Source: Opitutaceae bacterium
Lineage (GTDB): Bacteria > Verrucomicrobiota > Verrucomicrobiia > Opitutales > Opitutaceae
Length of the DNA stretch: 64,000 nucleotides
Direction: 5' to 3'
Assembly (NCBI GenBank): GCA_030648295.1
Contig: JAUSID010000141.1
Coordinates: 36,726 to 100,725, forward strand
Within the stretch, counting starts at the first letter, position 1. Each line of letters starts with the position of its first letter. Positions 54,870 through 62,831 of this stretch are shown in pieces. Below the pieces are notes generated by a model that was not told the DNA's origin, did no database searches, and worked only from the letters and a program-made list of their open reading frames with translations. A program made the translations under genes and the position numbers.

Positions 54870-56045
54870 TCAGGCCGCGTGCACCTGCGCGTGGAGTTCG
54901 CGCAACGCGATCCGCGCGGTGGCGGCATCCTCCGTGTCGCCAACGGCGCCCGCAACGAGCGCCGCTGCCACGCGCGCGATCAATGGATCGGACGCACGGC
55001 GCGTGAGCGCGGCGATCTCCAGCTCGCTCGGCGCCACGACGGCGAGATTGGCGAGTTTCAGCCGGATCAGCCGCGCCTCATATGCCTCCAGCAGCCGTTC
55101 CAATCGCGTGGTGGCTTCAATTCCCAGCGCTCCACGCAACGATAGTCGCAGCAAATCCTGTCCGGCGCGCTGGCCCAGCAACGCACTGAGCCCGGCCGCG
55201 AGCTGCTCGACTCCGGCATCATCCGCAAAATGGAATTCCTGCTGGTGCCACTTCACCCGGCCGGTGGGCACCGCGGTGACTTCCGGCGGTTTGCCGCGGT
55301 GAGCTGTCACCACCAGGATGTTGCCGGGGTCGTGGTCACCACCTTTGGGAAAACGATCCAGCTCCGGCGTTCCGGGGTACCATGCCGCCGGTGTGACCTG
55401 CTTCGTGCCATGCCAGTCGCCAAGCGCAATGTAGTCGAAAACCTGCGACGAAAGCCGTGCGAGTTCGATCTGATTCGTCGCGGCGTCGCCATTGTCGTCG
55501 TCGTCGGCGCTGCCGCCGAATCCCTGCGTGCTTCCGTGGGCCAGCACGATCCGCGGTTTGGCATCTGGCACGCCCGCCCAGCCGGCGTCAGGCGAACGCA
55601 GCCATTGGGTTGTATCGAACGTCTCATGACGCCGCCGGAGTGGACACGGGAATAGGACGGCCGCGCCCGCGTCAACCGGCACGGGTGCCAGCAGGACGCG
55701 CAAATTCGGCGCGAGCGCGGCCGACTCCTGCAGGAAAAACGGCTGCTCCCAAAGGCTGCCCGGGCCGCCATGATCGTGGTTGCCGGGAATGGCGAAGACC
55801 GGAAGACCAAGCGCCCCGATGGCACTGCACGCCTGCGACACGGTGGTGTTCGTCGCGTGCGGCGAGTCGAAAAGGTCGCCGCAAACGAGAACGAAATCGG
55901 CCGACTGCGCGCGAGCGACGTCACCAATCCGCGAAATCACCGCGATTCGCTCGTGCTGCAGGAGGGCACGCTTGGCCGGATCACCGACACCCGCGAAGGG
56001 TTTGCCGAGCTGCCAGTCGGCCGTGTGAACAAAACGCGCGCTCAT
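54870..56045 (-). CDS. SbcD/YhaO-like Mre11-family nuclease
   Basis: 391 aa. Metallophosphoesterase motifs are in order: FVHTADWQLG, LVCGDLFDSP, IPGNHDHGG, VLAHGSTQGFG and ALGDWHGTKQ. The C-terminal helical region (about 290-391) would contact the coiled-coil partner. This is the Mn-dependent endo/exonuclease subunit of an Mre11-Rad50-type complex. The order nuclease then ATPase with a 7-bp gap is the usual operon. An in-frame ATG start is clear at 56045. Confidence 0.9.
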   Translation of the reverse strand: MSARFVHTADWQLGKPFAGVGDPAKRALLQHERIAVISRIGDVARAQSADFVLVCGDLFDSPHATNTTVSQACSAIGALGLPVFAIPGNHDHGGPGSLWEQPFFLQESAALAPNLRVLLAPVPVDAGAAVLFPCPLRRRHETFDTTQWLRSPDAGWAGVPDAKPRIVLAHGSTQGFGGSADDDDNGDAATNQIELARLSSQVFDYIALGDWHGTKQVTPAAWYPGTPELDRFPKGGDHDPGNILVVTAHRGKPPEVTAVPTGRVKWHQQEFHFADDAGVEQLAAGLSALLGQRAGQDLLRLSLRGALGIEATTRLERLLEAYEARLIRLKLANLAVVAPSELEIAALTRRASDPLIARVAAALVAGAVGDTEDAATARIALRELHAQVHAA

Positions 56046-56239
56046 GAGTCACTCGCGACGACACCAAGTCTGCCCCGCCCAGCAACCGAAATAAGATCCA
56101 TTTTCCTGGCGCCGCGGCGGCGGCATTCGCCACTGCCGCGGCTCGACCCGAGCGCGAGCGGAACCATGCAGCGCGGAGCAGTTTCGGTGGGGCGCGAGTT
56201 CGGCGGCAATCGCCGGCGCCCCGACGGCGGATATTTTTC

Positions 56240-56704
56240 TTATTTGTCGTGCACCCGCCGGGCCGTCGATCCGACGTCGCGAAAGACCAAAGGCAGATCG
56301 GAGCGCGGCAGGACGGCGATCGCCCATGGCGATGTCAGCGCCTGCGTCACCATCATGTCCGGATCCGGCGTGTGCTGGCGGTAATCGACGAGCAACTTTC
56401 CCTCCTCGCGTCGCACCGCAACGATCTCGACGCTATACCCGCCGGTTCGTTTGCCCCCGATTTCGATCGTCACGGCCATTTCGCGCGAGGGATCGAACGC
56501 CCGCGGGCTGGCGCGCTCGACTTGCTGCCAGAACGCCGTCCAGTCGCCAGCCTGGCGCAGCACCTTGGTCCGCGGCACCTCACTGCCGCCGTGCTGGCCG
56601 GCCCAGTGCGTGATAATCGCCGCCGGCGATTCGGCCGGGATGGATTGTGCGCCGCAGCCCGCGAGAATGGCGGCACCTAAGGTGACGAGGTAGCGAAGAG
56701 TCAT
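56240..56704 (-). CDS. PrcB-like lipoprotein
   Basis: 154 aa. The start at 56704 gives a lipoprotein signal with LAGC (LVTLGAAILAGC). The C-terminal 60 residues match the PrcB C-terminal domain: MAVTIEIGGKRTGGYSVEIV, LLVDYRQHTPDPDMMVTQAL, WAIAVLPRSDLPLVF. PrcB in Treponema stabilises the dentilisin protease complex; in other phyla the domain has unknown function. The signal makes an outer-membrane or periplasmic location likely. Confidence 0.78.
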   Translation of the reverse strand: MTLRYLVTLGAAILAGCGAQSIPAESPAAIITHWAGQHGGSEVPRTKVLRQAGDWTAFWQQVERASPRAFDPSREMAVTIEIGGKRTGGYSVEIVAVRREEGKLLVDYRQHTPDPDMMVTQALTSPWAIAVLPRSDLPLVFRDVGSTARRVHDK

Positions 56705-56756
56705 GGGTGCGTGGAGCGAACGGCGGAAAGAGTGAAAGCCTGATCGCGCGAACGCC

Positions 56757-56791
56757 AAAAAAAAATGGCGACCGCCGCCTGGCGATCGCCA
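56757..56791 (-). terminator. Intrinsic terminator for the Pro/Ala-rich gene
   Basis: On the minus strand, TGGCGATCGC / GCGGTCGCCA (loop CAGGCG) is followed by nine T. Confidence 0.85.
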
Positions 56792-56844
56792 CGAACAGGT
56801 TGTACGGTCGCGAATCGCCGCAACCGCGGAGCGGAAAAAATGCT

Positions 56845-57057
56845 TCAGCGTTTCTTGCCGAACGCGCCCTTCGCCGGCTTTGACTTCGCGCCGGCCGGAA
56901 TCGCAGCGGCTGCGGGTGCCGGTGGGGGTGGAGTTGCCGGTTTCGGCGGAATGGAGGCGGCGGGAACCGGCGCGGCCGGAGCAGGAGCGACGGGCGGAGT
57001 GGGCGTGGCAACGGGCGACGCAGCGGGCGTGCCGACGGGAGTCGGAATTGGATTCAT
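56845..57057 (-). CDS. Small Pro/Ala-rich protein of unknown function
   Basis: 70 aa from an ATG at 57057, made of PATP/PAPAAP repeats and ending in a basic tail (GAKSKPAKGAFGKKR). No domain is recognised. A strong intrinsic terminator 54 bp after the stop supports a real transcript. It is low-complexity, so homology would be hard to detect. Confidence 0.5.
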   Translation of the reverse strand: MNPIPTPVGTPAASPVATPTPPVAPAPAAPVPAASIPPKPATPPPPAPAAAAIPAGAKSKPAKGAFGKKR

Positions 57058-57365
57058 TGTTTTTATTGGTTGTGGCGCCGATGGGCGCGCGCGGATACGT
57101 CGCATCGGACGTGCCGGCCACGCGGCGCGCATGATAAGCCTCCGATGGCACAGCGAATTGCGCCACTCCTGGTGCCCGCAGGCGCAAAACGTGGCGGTTC
57201 GTTTCTCGCGCGGCGGCGCAAATTCTGCACGTCCCGCCGCGACCGTGTGCAAACCGCGGCGACTCGCGTGGATTTCATTTTCCCCGGCTTTCCGGCCACA
57301 GAAGCGCAGCTTCTCTCAAAGTCCGCAGGCTGGCATGAGCTGCTCCGGCTTCGTAGCATCCGGCC
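57058..57365. other. Divergent promoter region, no gene
   Basis: Lies between the minus-strand Pro-rich gene and the plus-strand two-component operon. No repeat or site was recognised. Confidence 0.5.
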
Positions 57366-58115
57366 GTGGAATCCTTGTTGAAGGACGCGCTGGGCCACGA
57401 CGCCTCGCAACTCGCCGCCGCGGAGCGACAGCGATTGCTCTCGCGCCTGCTGTCGCGGCTTGCGCACGAAATTCGGAATCCACTCGGCTCGCTCGACGTC
57501 CACGTGCAGTTGCTCGAGGAGGATCTGGTCCGCGCCTCACCGCCGGTCTCGCCCGCCATCACGAGCCGGCTCGGAATCATCCGGGCCGAACTGCACCGGC
57601 TCGATAATATCGTCCGGCAATTTCTTACCCTCGCCGGCCCGTCGTCGGTCAGCGTGCAGCCCGTGGCAATCGCCGACACGCTCGAGTACGTGCAGCGGCT
57701 GCTCAGCGCCGACGCGACCGCGCGCGAGATCACACTCACCACGACCATTGCCCCCGACGTGCCGGAGCTGTCGGCCGATCCCGGCCAGCTGGCGCAGGCG
57801 CTGGTCAACCTGGTCATTAACGCGATCCAGGCGATCGAACACGGCGGCCGCATAACCCTCTCCGCGCGCGTGGACGCCGGCGGGGTGGCGTGCATCGAGG
57901 TTCAGGATACAGGGCCCGGCGTCGAGCCGGAGCGGCGGCATGCGATTTTCGAGCCGTTTTTCACGACCAAGCCCGACGGGAACGGGCTCGGCCTGTGGAT
58001 TGTGCAGCAAATCGCGACCGCCCACGGCGGCACGATTTCGGTTTTGAATGCGGCCGGCGGCGGCGCGGTGTTCTCGCTGCGGCTGCCGATCGCCCGCGGC
58101 GGAAAAATTTCATGA
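57366..58115 (+). CDS. NtrB-type sensor histidine kinase (short, cytoplasmic)
   Basis: 249 aa with no transmembrane or sensor domain. The phospho-acceptor His is in SRLAHEIRNPLGSLDVH (about 35-50), N box in ALVNLVINAIQAIEHGG, G1 in EVQDTGPGVEP, F box FEPFFTTKPDGN and G2 GNGLGLWIVQQI. It should sense through partner proteins. The stop overlaps the response regulator start (ATGA), so the two are translationally coupled. Confidence 0.88.
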   Translation: MESLLKDALGHDASQLAAAERQRLLSRLLSRLAHEIRNPLGSLDVHVQLLEEDLVRASPPVSPAITSRLGIIRAELHRLDNIVRQFLTLAGPSSVSVQPVAIADTLEYVQRLLSADATAREITLTTTIAPDVPELSADPGQLAQALVNLVINAIQAIEHGGRITLSARVDAGGVACIEVQDTGPGVEPERRHAIFEPFFTTKPDGNGLGLWIVQQIATAHGGTISVLNAAGGGAVFSLRLPIARGGKIS

Positions 58116-59491
58116 ACAACGGCAAGGTCAAGATTCTCGTCGTCGAGGATGAACGCGCGCTCGGCGCCGGGATCCAGGAGGCGTTGCAACGCGAAGGCTA
58201 TACGGTCGACCTGGCCGGGAACGGCGCCACCGCCCTCGAACTCGTCGGCGACCAGCTCTACAATCTCGTGGTCACCGACGTACGGATGCCGCGGCTGGAC
58301 GGGCTCGCGCTGCTGCGGCAGGCACGGAAGAAAAGCCGCGACACGCAATTCATCATGATGACGGCGTTCGGCACGGTGGAGAATGCGGTCGAGGCGATGA
58401 AGGAGGGCGCGTATGATTATCTCACCAAGCCGATTGATGTGAAGCGGCTGCGGGCACTCGTCCTGAAGGCGCTCGAGCTCCAGGCCGTCGTGGCGGAGAA
58501 CAACGAGCTTCGTTACCGGCTGTTGAAACAATCCGAGCCCAGCCTGCTCGTCGGCGAGAGCGAGGTCATCCGCCGGGTGATCCGCATGGCGGAGGAAGTC
58601 GCGCGCAGCGATGTCACGGTCCTGCTCGAGGGCGAAAGCGGCACCGGCAAGGAACTCGTCGCGCGGCTGGTGCACGAGAAAAGTGCGCGGGCGCGCCAGC
58701 CGTTCGTCTTTGTCAATTGCGCGGCGCTGCCGGAGTCGCTGGTCGAGGCGGAGCTGTTCGGCCACGTCAAGGGCGCCTTCACCGGAGCGGTGGCGGACAA
58801 GCCCGGTCGTTTTCATCTCGCCGACGGCGGCACGCTGTTCCTCGACGAAATCGGCGACCTCGGGCCGAAAGGACAAGGCGATCTGCTGCGCGTGATTGAG
58901 GATGGTGCATTCCGGATGGTGGGCGGCACGACGTTGCAGCGCGTTGACGTCCGGGTCGTCGTCGCGACGAACACCAATCTGCAGGAAGCGGTCGCGGCCC
59001 GGAAGTTTCGTGAGGACTTGTTTTACCGGCTGCAAATCGTGCCGATCGTGATTCCGCCGGTGCGCGACCGCGCGGAGGACATCCCCTTGCTGATCGAATC
59101 GTTCCTCGCCCACTTCGCGGGCAAGTACAAGCGGCGGCCAAAAACGCTGTCGCGCGACGCACTCCAGATGTGCCAGCGTTTCCCCTGGCCCGGCAACGTG
59201 CGCCAGCTGCGCAACGTGATCGAGCGGCTCGTGATCACGTGTCCGCATCCGACGATCGACGTGGGTGACTTGCCCGATTTTCTCCACGCCCACGACCGCA
59301 GTGCGCTGTCGTTTCCGCTGCGCGTGGGCATGACGATCGCCGAGGCGGAAAAGCTGCTGATCCGGCAAACACTCACCCAGCTCACATCCAATCGAGAGGA
59401 AGCCGCCCGCGTACTCGGCCTCAGCCGCCGCTCGTTGCAGTATAAGTTGAAACGATACGCGTTGTTGCAGGCCGATTCGGTGGGCCGGTGA
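58112..59491 (+). CDS. Sigma-54-dependent response regulator (NtrC family)
   Basis: 459 aa. Receiver domain (about 1-120) with the phosphorylated Asp in VVTDVRMPRLDG and MMTAFGTVENAVEAMKEGAY. AAA+ domain (about 145-385) with Walker A EGESGTGKELVAR, the sigma-54 contact loop GAFTGA, Walker B GGTLFLDEIGDL and the arginine-rich NVRQLRNVIERLV. Fis-type HTH at the end (NREEAARVLGLSRRSLQYKL). It should activate sigma-54 promoters when phosphorylated by the adjacent kinase. Target genes are not visible here. Confidence 0.92.
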   Translation: MNNGKVKILVVEDERALGAGIQEALQREGYTVDLAGNGATALELVGDQLYNLVVTDVRMPRLDGLALLRQARKKSRDTQFIMMTAFGTVENAVEAMKEGAYDYLTKPIDVKRLRALVLKALELQAVVAENNELRYRLLKQSEPSLLVGESEVIRRVIRMAEEVARSDVTVLLEGESGTGKELVARLVHEKSARARQPFVFVNCAALPESLVEAELFGHVKGAFTGAVADKPGRFHLADGGTLFLDEIGDLGPKGQGDLLRVIEDGAFRMVGGTTLQRVDVRVVVATNTNLQEAVAARKFREDLFYRLQIVPIVIPPVRDRAEDIPLLIESFLAHFAGKYKRRPKTLSRDALQMCQRFPWPGNVRQLRNVIERLVITCPHPTIDVGDLPDFLHAHDRSALSFPLRVGMTIAEAEKLLIRQTLTQLTSNREEAARVLGLSRRSLQYKLKRYALLQADSVGR

Positions 59492-59568
59492 GGCAGGGAA
59501 GCGGTGGTCTTCAGCCCGCCGCGCGGCGGTTTCTCTTAATTTTAATCTGGTCTCTGGTCTCTGGTCCT

Positions 59569-60015
59569 TCAGTCCCCGCCCCTCCCCTTGCCGCCGTTCG
59601 CGGGCAGGTGCTGCGGCAGGAAAAAATAGTAATTCATCAGCCACCAGCTGCGGGATGAGCGGTAGAACAAGGCAGGCACGACGATGGCGCCGACCCCCGC
59701 CAGCACGATCGCCGTCGTCGTGTCGATGACCTTGAAATACGCCAGCAGCATGACGGGGGTGAGAAAGCCGATGAGCGTCACGCCGTAATTGAGCGACATG
59801 GAGCCGAGAAAAAAACCCTCGTCGTTGTCCCGCTCGAACAGAAATCCGCAGACCGGACACTGCCGGTTGAGCTGAAACAGCGTGCCGGGCTTGAACAGCG
59901 TGCGCCCGCCACAGTTCGGGCACCGGTTGGTGAGTCCGCGATGGAGAATCTGGATACGGGAAACCTTGAAGGCGGTCGGCGGCATGCGCGTCGGAGTGAA
60001 GAAAAGTCCGTCCAT
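59569..60015 (-). CDS. DUF983 membrane protein with zinc ribbon
   Basis: 148 aa from an ATG at 60015 preceded by GGCGGATATGGA. A zinc ribbon (CPNCGGR...CPVCGFLF, about 30-60) is followed by two transmembrane helices (LIGFLTPVMLLAYFKVI and AIVLAGVGAIVVPALFY). This is the DUF983 layout. Function unknown; some relatives sit with cytochrome oxidase genes. An upstream ATG at 60057 is also open. Confidence 0.8.
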   Translation of the reverse strand: MDGLFFTPTRMPPTAFKVSRIQILHRGLTNRCPNCGGRTLFKPGTLFQLNRQCPVCGFLFERDNDEGFFLGSMSLNYGVTLIGFLTPVMLLAYFKVIDTTTAIVLAGVGAIVVPALFYRSSRSWWLMNYYFFLPQHLPANGGKGRGGD

Positions 60016-60055
60016 TCCATATCCGCCGGGTTGCGTCGCGTAAAGTCGCGCGTGC

Positions 60056-60094
60056 AAAAAGAAAGGCGCCCGGCCGGAATCGGCGGGACGCCTT
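60056..60094 (-). terminator. Intrinsic terminator of the rpsB-tsf operon
   Basis: On the minus strand, AAGGCG / CGCCTT with inner CCCG / CGGG is followed by TCTTTTT. Confidence 0.75.
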
Positions 60095-60115
60095 GCGCAC
60101 CAAACGGGAATCCGC

Positions 60116-60715
60116 TCAGGAACCCAGCTGGTAACGGATGAAACGGCGGACCTTGATGTTCTCGCCGGTCTTCGCGATCTGCTCGGTCAGGATTTCCTTC
60201 ACCGTCTTGTCCGGCACTTTGACGAACGGCTGATCGAGCAGGCAGAAGGTCGAGAAGTGTTTCTCGAGCTTGCCCTCGACGATCTTCTGCACGGCGGCGG
60301 GCGGTTTGCCCTGGACCTGTGCGGCGGCGATGTCGCGCTCGTTCGCGAGCTCGGCTTCCGGCACTTGGTCGCGGGAAACATAAAGCGGGCTGGCCGCGGC
60401 AATCTGGAGGCAGAGATCCTTCACGAACGCCTTGAACTCGTCGTTGCGGGCGACGAAGTCGGTCTCGCAATTGACCTCGATCATCACGCCGACTTTGCCG
60501 CCGACGTGGATGTAGCTCTCGATGATGCCTTCCTTGGCCGCGCGTTCAGCCTTCTTGGCCGCGGAAGCCGCGCCCTTCTTGCGCAGAATCGTGATCGCCT
60601 CCTCGACGTTGCCGCTGGCTTCCGTAAGGGCCTTCTTGCAATCGAGGAGACCGGCGCCGGTCTTCTCGCGCAGGTCGGCGACCATCTGGGCGGAAATGGT
60701 GATGGTGGTGCTCAT
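60116..60715 (-). CDS. tsf: Translation elongation factor Ts
   Basis: 199 aa from the second of two adjacent ATGs. The N-terminal UBA-like domain (MVADLREKTGAGLLDCKKAL) and the core (EVNCETDFVARNDEFKAFVK, TDFV motif) are clear, with VKEILTEQIAKTGENIKVRR near the end. EF-Ts recharges EF-Tu with GTP. The protein is the short form, one core subdomain, against 283 aa in E. coli, as in several phyla. It lies 11 bp downstream of rpsB. Confidence 0.93.
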   Translation of the reverse strand: MSTTITISAQMVADLREKTGAGLLDCKKALTEASGNVEEAITILRKKGAASAAKKAERAAKEGIIESYIHVGGKVGVMIEVNCETDFVARNDEFKAFVKDLCLQIAAASPLYVSRDQVPEAELANERDIAAAQVQGKPPAAVQKIVEGKLEKHFSTFCLLDQPFVKVPDKTVKEILTEQIAKTGENIKVRRFIRYQLGS

Positions 60716-60726
60716 CATTAAATGGG

Positions 60727-61632
60727 TTATTCAGCCTTCACGGCCGGACGCTTGGGCCGGAGGGCCTTCTTCTTCGGGGCGGCGGCCGGATCGGCCTCGC
60801 CCTCGACCAGCGGAACAACGTCCGCCGGCAGCTCGACGCGCGAAAGGTCGATCTCGGCCGGTGCGGCGACTTCCGGCGCCGGAGTCTCGATCCCCGCCTG
60901 CGTCGCCTTGAGATCGGCGGTGCCGCGCTGGGCCCGGCGCGTGTCGCGCAGGGACAGCCCGCTCTGGACGGCGGCGGTCACGGCCTCGACGATGATGCGG
61001 ATCGATTTCACCGCGTCGTCGTTGCCCGGAATCGGGTGCGTGACCGTCGACGGGTCGGAGTTCGTATCCACAACGCCGACACAACGGATGCCGGCGCGGG
61101 ACGCCTCGGCGACCGCGATCTTGTGGTGGTTGACGTCGACCACGAACATGGCCGCGGGCAGCCCGCCCATGTCGGCGATGCCGCTGAAATTCTTCTGCAT
61201 GCGCGTCATCTCGCGTTTGATGGCGGATTCCTCCTTGCGGGGGAGCTTGGCGAGTTCGCCGCTGGTTTCCATCGCCTGGTACTTCTTGTACTTCGCGATC
61301 GATTTCTTGACCGTCTCGTAATTGGTCAGCGTGCCGCCGAGCCAGCGATCGACGACCATCGGCATGTTCACCGAGGTGGCGGCTTCACGAACGATTTCCT
61401 TGGCCTGGCGCTTCGTGCCGACGAAGAGCACGTTGCCGCCGTTGGCGACGGTGTCCTCGAGGAATTCGCAGGCCTTGGTGAGGGCCTCGTGCGTCTTGCC
61501 GAGGTCGATGATGGTGACGCCCTGCCGGTGATCGAAAACGAACGGCTTGGAGCGCGGATTCCAGCGCTTGGTCTGGTGACCGAAGTGAACGCCTGCATCG
61601 AGCAGGTCCTTGGGCGTGATGCTAATTGGCAT
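60727..61632 (-). CDS. rpsB: 30S ribosomal protein S2
   Basis: 301 aa. The S2 core (about 1-230) has LLDAGVHFGHQTKRWNPRSK, GVTIIDLGKT, NVLFVGTKRQAKEIV, RWLGGTLTNYETVKKSI and PGNDDAVKSIRIIVEAV. The C-terminal ~70 residues are an Ala/Glu/Lys-rich extension, common in Verrucomicrobiota. First gene of the rpsB-tsf operon. Its 5' region (61633-61842) should hold the promoter and possibly an S2 autoregulatory leader, but I cannot fold one with confidence. Confidence 0.95.
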   Translation of the reverse strand: MPISITPKDLLDAGVHFGHQTKRWNPRSKPFVFDHRQGVTIIDLGKTHEALTKACEFLEDTVANGGNVLFVGTKRQAKEIVREAATSVNMPMVVDRWLGGTLTNYETVKKSIAKYKKYQAMETSGELAKLPRKEESAIKREMTRMQKNFSGIADMGGLPAAMFVVDVNHHKIAVAEASRAGIRCVGVVDTNSDPSTVTHPIPGNDDAVKSIRIIVEAVTAAVQSGLSLRDTRRAQRGTADLKATQAGIETPAPEVAAPAEIDLSRVELPADVVPLVEGEADPAAAPKKKALRPKRPAVKAE

Positions 61633-61842
61633 GGTGATCTATGTATCTGGCGACACACAGGTCGGCCGATGGGCCGCCTTGCGATCGATGGATGTTGGTT
61701 GTTTTTAGTTGGTGATGCTTACCTGACGAAGAGCCGGCCAACACACCGGGCGCCGCAGGGAGTGGCAAGCGCGAATTGCGGAGAAATTCGAAAAAGGCGT
61801 TGACAGCACCGGCGACGGTGAGGACTTTCCGCCTCCCTTTGT

Positions 61843-61915
61843 TGCAGGGTGGAGCAGCCTGGTAGCTCGTCAGGCTCATAATCCCGCAAGCGCGGGATCG
61901 TTGGCGCTCCAGCAA
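61843..61915 (+). pseudogene. Degenerate tRNA-fMet 5' half with anticodon-loop hairpin
   Basis: Bases 61838-61881 are identical to 61996-62039 (44 nt, the leader plus the tRNA from its 5' end through the CTCATAA anticodon loop). Then the sequence changes to the hairpin ATCCCGC-AAGC-GCGGGAT, continues CGTTGG like the intact tRNA, and diverges (CGCTCCAGCA), with no T loop or acceptor 3' strand. It cannot be a functional tRNA. Confidence 0.8.
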
Positions 61916-62000
61916 ACGAGGTAATGTTCTTTCTTAAGGCAGCGTGATTGCGCGTTTGACAGCAATAACGCGTGTCGCAGCGTTGACTTCGATATTTTGT

Positions 62001-62077
<77 letters not shown>

Positions 62078-62081
62078 GTTA

Positions 62082-62113
62082 AAGCCCGCGCGCTAACTGC
62101 CGCGGGCTTTTTT
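62082..62113 (+). terminator. Terminator after tRNA-Met
   Basis: AAGCCCGCG / CGCGGGCTT with a 10-base loop and T tract, directly after the CCA end. Confidence 0.85.
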
Positions 62114-62116
62114 GTT

Positions 62117-62374
62117 TTGGCTTACTTCGTCTATGTTCTCCGTAACCCGCAGTCCCGATTCTACATTGGGATCACCGAGGATGTTGCCCATCGAGTGGAG
62201 CAGCATAATCGCGGTGAGAGCGAGTGGACGAGTTCGCGCGGTCCCTGGCAGCTGGTGTGGCAGGGAGCACCCGTCTCATTGAGCGAGGCGCGAAAGCTTG
62301 AAAACCTCTTGAAGCGTCAGAAAGGCGGGAACGGTTTTTTCCGACTCACGGCACTACCGAAACCGGGCTCATAA
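62117..62374 (+). CDS. Small GIY-YIG endonuclease
   Basis: 85 aa from a TTG at 62117 (the frame is open further back into the tRNA, but those codons are tRNA sequence). The GIY-YIG fold is complete: YFVYVL (GIY position), FYIGIT (YIG), DVAHRVEQHNRG with the conserved Arg and His, TSSRGPWQLVW, and the catalytic Glu in SEARKLENLLKRQK. It is a single-domain UvrC/YhbQ-like enzyme expected to nick or cut DNA. The TAA stop codon (62372-62374) lies inside the CTCATAA anticodon-loop sequence of the downstream tRNA fragment. There is no ribosome-binding site; translation may be weak. Confidence 0.85.
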   Translation: MAYFVYVLRNPQSRFYIGITEDVAHRVEQHNRGESEWTSSRGPWQLVWQGAPVSLSEARKLENLLKRQKGGNGFFRLTALPKPGS

Positions 62375-62423
62375 TCCCGCCGGCGCGGGATCGTTGGTTC
62401 AAATCCAACCCCTGCACCCAGTT
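62364..62423 (+). repeat. Partial tRNA-Met copy (3' half) with anticodon-loop hairpin
   Basis: It reads CGGGCTCATAATCCCG, then GCGCGGGATCGTTGG, then the T arm, acceptor strand and CCA identical to the intact gene. Here the anticodon stem has the canonical GGG / CCC pairs. No 5' acceptor or D arm is present, so it is not a functional tRNA by itself. Confidence 0.8.
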
Positions 62424-62449
62424 TCAAGCACTGTTAAGCACAGTTAAGA

Positions 62450-62491
62450 CCCGCTCTGGAAGCCACTTCCAGAGCGGGTTTCTTGTTTTTT
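62450..62491 (+). terminator. Intrinsic terminator after the tRNA 3' fragment
   Basis: CCCGCTCTGGAA / TTCCAGAGCGGG with loop GCCAC, followed by TTTCTTGTTTTTT. Confidence 0.85.
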
Positions 62492-62569
62492 CCTTTCGGG
62501 GCATTTTATTTGGCACAGGCTGGCACCAGCCTGCAACGGTCGAAAATTGGGCGCTAGAAATCTCGGCGA

Positions 62570-62790
62570 TCAACGAAATTCACGTACGGCCACAGGCGGT
62601 GTACTTGGGCCGGCCTGCAGACGGAATTCGGCAATTCCGATATCCATTTCGCCAAGCAACGAGTGGTGGCAAGCGAGGTTAAAATTGAGAATCGCGGACG
62701 TGGCGCCGTGTCGCGGCTCCGCTTCCAGGAGCAGGGACTTTGCTTCCGCCACGCACTGCAACATAGCGCTAGGCCGGGCAGCGGTTTTTC
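62570..62790 (-). pseudogene. Probable C-terminal piece of a TPR protein
   Basis: The minus strand reads AEAKSLLLEAEP, NFNLACHHSLLGEMDIGIAEF and a stop, which looks like a last tetratricopeptide repeat (NLACYxxxLG pattern). The matching N-terminal piece appears 0.9 kb away at 63666-63800 on the same strand, with an unrelated gene between. Weak evidence, based on short motifs. Confidence 0.4.
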
Positions 62791-62831
62791 CATTCGCGCC
62801 AGCACCGTTTGCAGGCAGAACAGCGGGCATC

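Larger units (their letters stand above)
62078..62423. mobile_element. Putative tRNA-targeting GIY-YIG cassette
   Basis: The segment between two identical 33-bp direct repeats (62048-62080 and 62391-62423, the tRNA T arm, acceptor end, CCA and next bases) carries a terminator, a GIY-YIG nuclease gene and a hairpin ATCCCGC-CGGC-GCGGGAT. The arrangement resembles an element inserted at the tRNA, restoring a whole tRNA on one side and leaving a 3' fragment on the other. Mechanism is inferred. Confidence 0.55.

Noticed and set aside
52727..55655. Long plus-strand frames opposite the SbcCD-like genes
   Set aside because: They are high-GC antisense shadows with Arg-rich composition; the minus-strand proteins carry all expected motifs.
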